This document shows positions 63,701 to 64,000 of a DNA stretch of 64,000 nucleotides, one piece after another (the stretch's first letter is position 1; every line of letters starts with the position of its first letter). This DNA comes from Balneolaceae bacterium (GTDB lineage Bacteria; Bacteroidota; Rhodothermia; Balneolales; Balneolaceae). Below the pieces are notes generated by a model that saw only the letters and a list, made by a program, of their open reading frames with translations, was not told the DNA's origin and ran no database searches. The stretch is taken from NCBI GenBank assembly GCA_034521495.1, contig JAXHMK010000010.1:1-64000 (forward strand), read 5' to 3'. Position numbers and translations under genes: made by a program.

Positions 63701-64000
63701 AATCCAACTCAAGCTGATTCAGCGCATCCATCAATGGCACGAACTTTAGCAACGTTTCATTCCATTCCTTTTCAGGATCAGAATCGGATACAATTCCACA
63801 CCCTGCAAAAAGTTCGGCTTTGTTGTCGTGTAATAGGGCACTTCGGATGGCGACAGCAAATTCGCCCGAACCTTTTAAGTTAAACCATCCCAACAGGTGC
63901 AGAATACCATCCCCGGTCGATCTGTTCAATTTCATGAATGTAGGGTACAGATTCGTCTCGCGGATATCCTCCAACAGCAGGAGTTGGATGCAGTTGCTGA
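63693..64000 (-). pseudogene. menF: Isochorismate synthase C-terminal part, with an apparent frameshift; continues beyond the window
   Basis: From 64000 inward one frame reads LHPTPAVGGYPRDESVPYIH then EIEQIDRGWYSAPVG, the core of chorismate-utilising isochorismate synthases. It stops at 63880-63882. The neighbouring frame continues WFNLKGSGEFAVAIRSALLH, then ELFAGCGIVSDSDPEKEWNE, to the natural C-terminus at 63693. One extra A at about 63888 (GGGATGG for GGGTGG) separates the two. Both halves are strongly conserved, so this is either a recent mutation or a sequencing error. The stop overlaps menD. The rest of the gene is outside the window. Confidence 0.8.

Overview
The window looks like a chromosome segment of moderate to low GC from a Bacteroidota-like bacterium. 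A member of the Balneolota (Balneolales) is my best guess. The guess rests on gene content only: a complete-looking menaquinone gene set, a curli (CsgE/CsgF/CsgG) system, a GSII-type glutamine synthetase, a DUF1080 protein, a FKBP lipoprotein, queuosine genes, and palindromic intergenic repeats of the kind common in Bacteroidota. No rRNA is present, so taxonomy stays open.

Layout. 1-2300 is an accessory patch with a truncated CE15-like esterase, a RelE/HigB-like toxin with an XRE antitoxin, an attC-like inverted repeat, and a VapC toxin whose antitoxin gene is frameshifted. 2475-8320 holds a DgcN-DgcA pair for N-acyl-D-glutamate metabolism, membrane and stress-type small genes, a Tat-exported TIM-barrel protein and a lipoprotein lysozyme. 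8843-14971 carries a P2-type Ca2+-like ATPase, a methyltransferase, two tail-to-tail DoxX genes, a coiled-coil protein and a drug/metabolite exporter. 15000-18700 is repeat-rich, with a decayed IS5-family transposase, several MITE-like repeats and an amine-oxidase-like flavoprotein. 18707-31900 is mostly housekeeping: purK, prfA, ppa, queD-queE, an SDR, a DUF389 protein, queG, a FKBP PPIase, a DEAD-box helicase and an acyltransferase. 32200-37600 has a metallopeptidase-like protein, a CoA-transferase and a large Ig-like surface lipoprotein. 37958-44055 is a glycan cluster of four glycosyltransferases and two methyltransferases, ending 160 bp from a tRNA-Leu(CAA).

46306-49777 is menA-menC-menE and 59800-64000 is menF-menD-menH plus menB, all on the minus strand. 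Together they cover chorismate to demethylmenaquinone, except the DHNA-CoA thioesterase and the final methyltransferase. Between them lie glutamine synthetase, a kinase-like/HAD pair and the curli locus (53445-59471). That locus has csgE, csgF and csgG, one intact curlin-repeat gene, two frameshifted curlin-repeat genes, a hybrid curlin-repeat protein and a small CarboxypepD_reg lipoprotein.

Several genes carry single-base frame disruptions: the VapC antitoxin, two curlins, menF and the start of a HAD gene. Some could be real decay or phase variation, but sequencing error is a serious alternative and should be excluded first. The most unusual points are the architectures of the curli secretion proteins (LysM-CsgE, and CsgG with a C-terminal barrel-like domain), the decaying curlin paralogues, a palindrome upstream of csgE, and a dense set of dispersed palindromic repeats.
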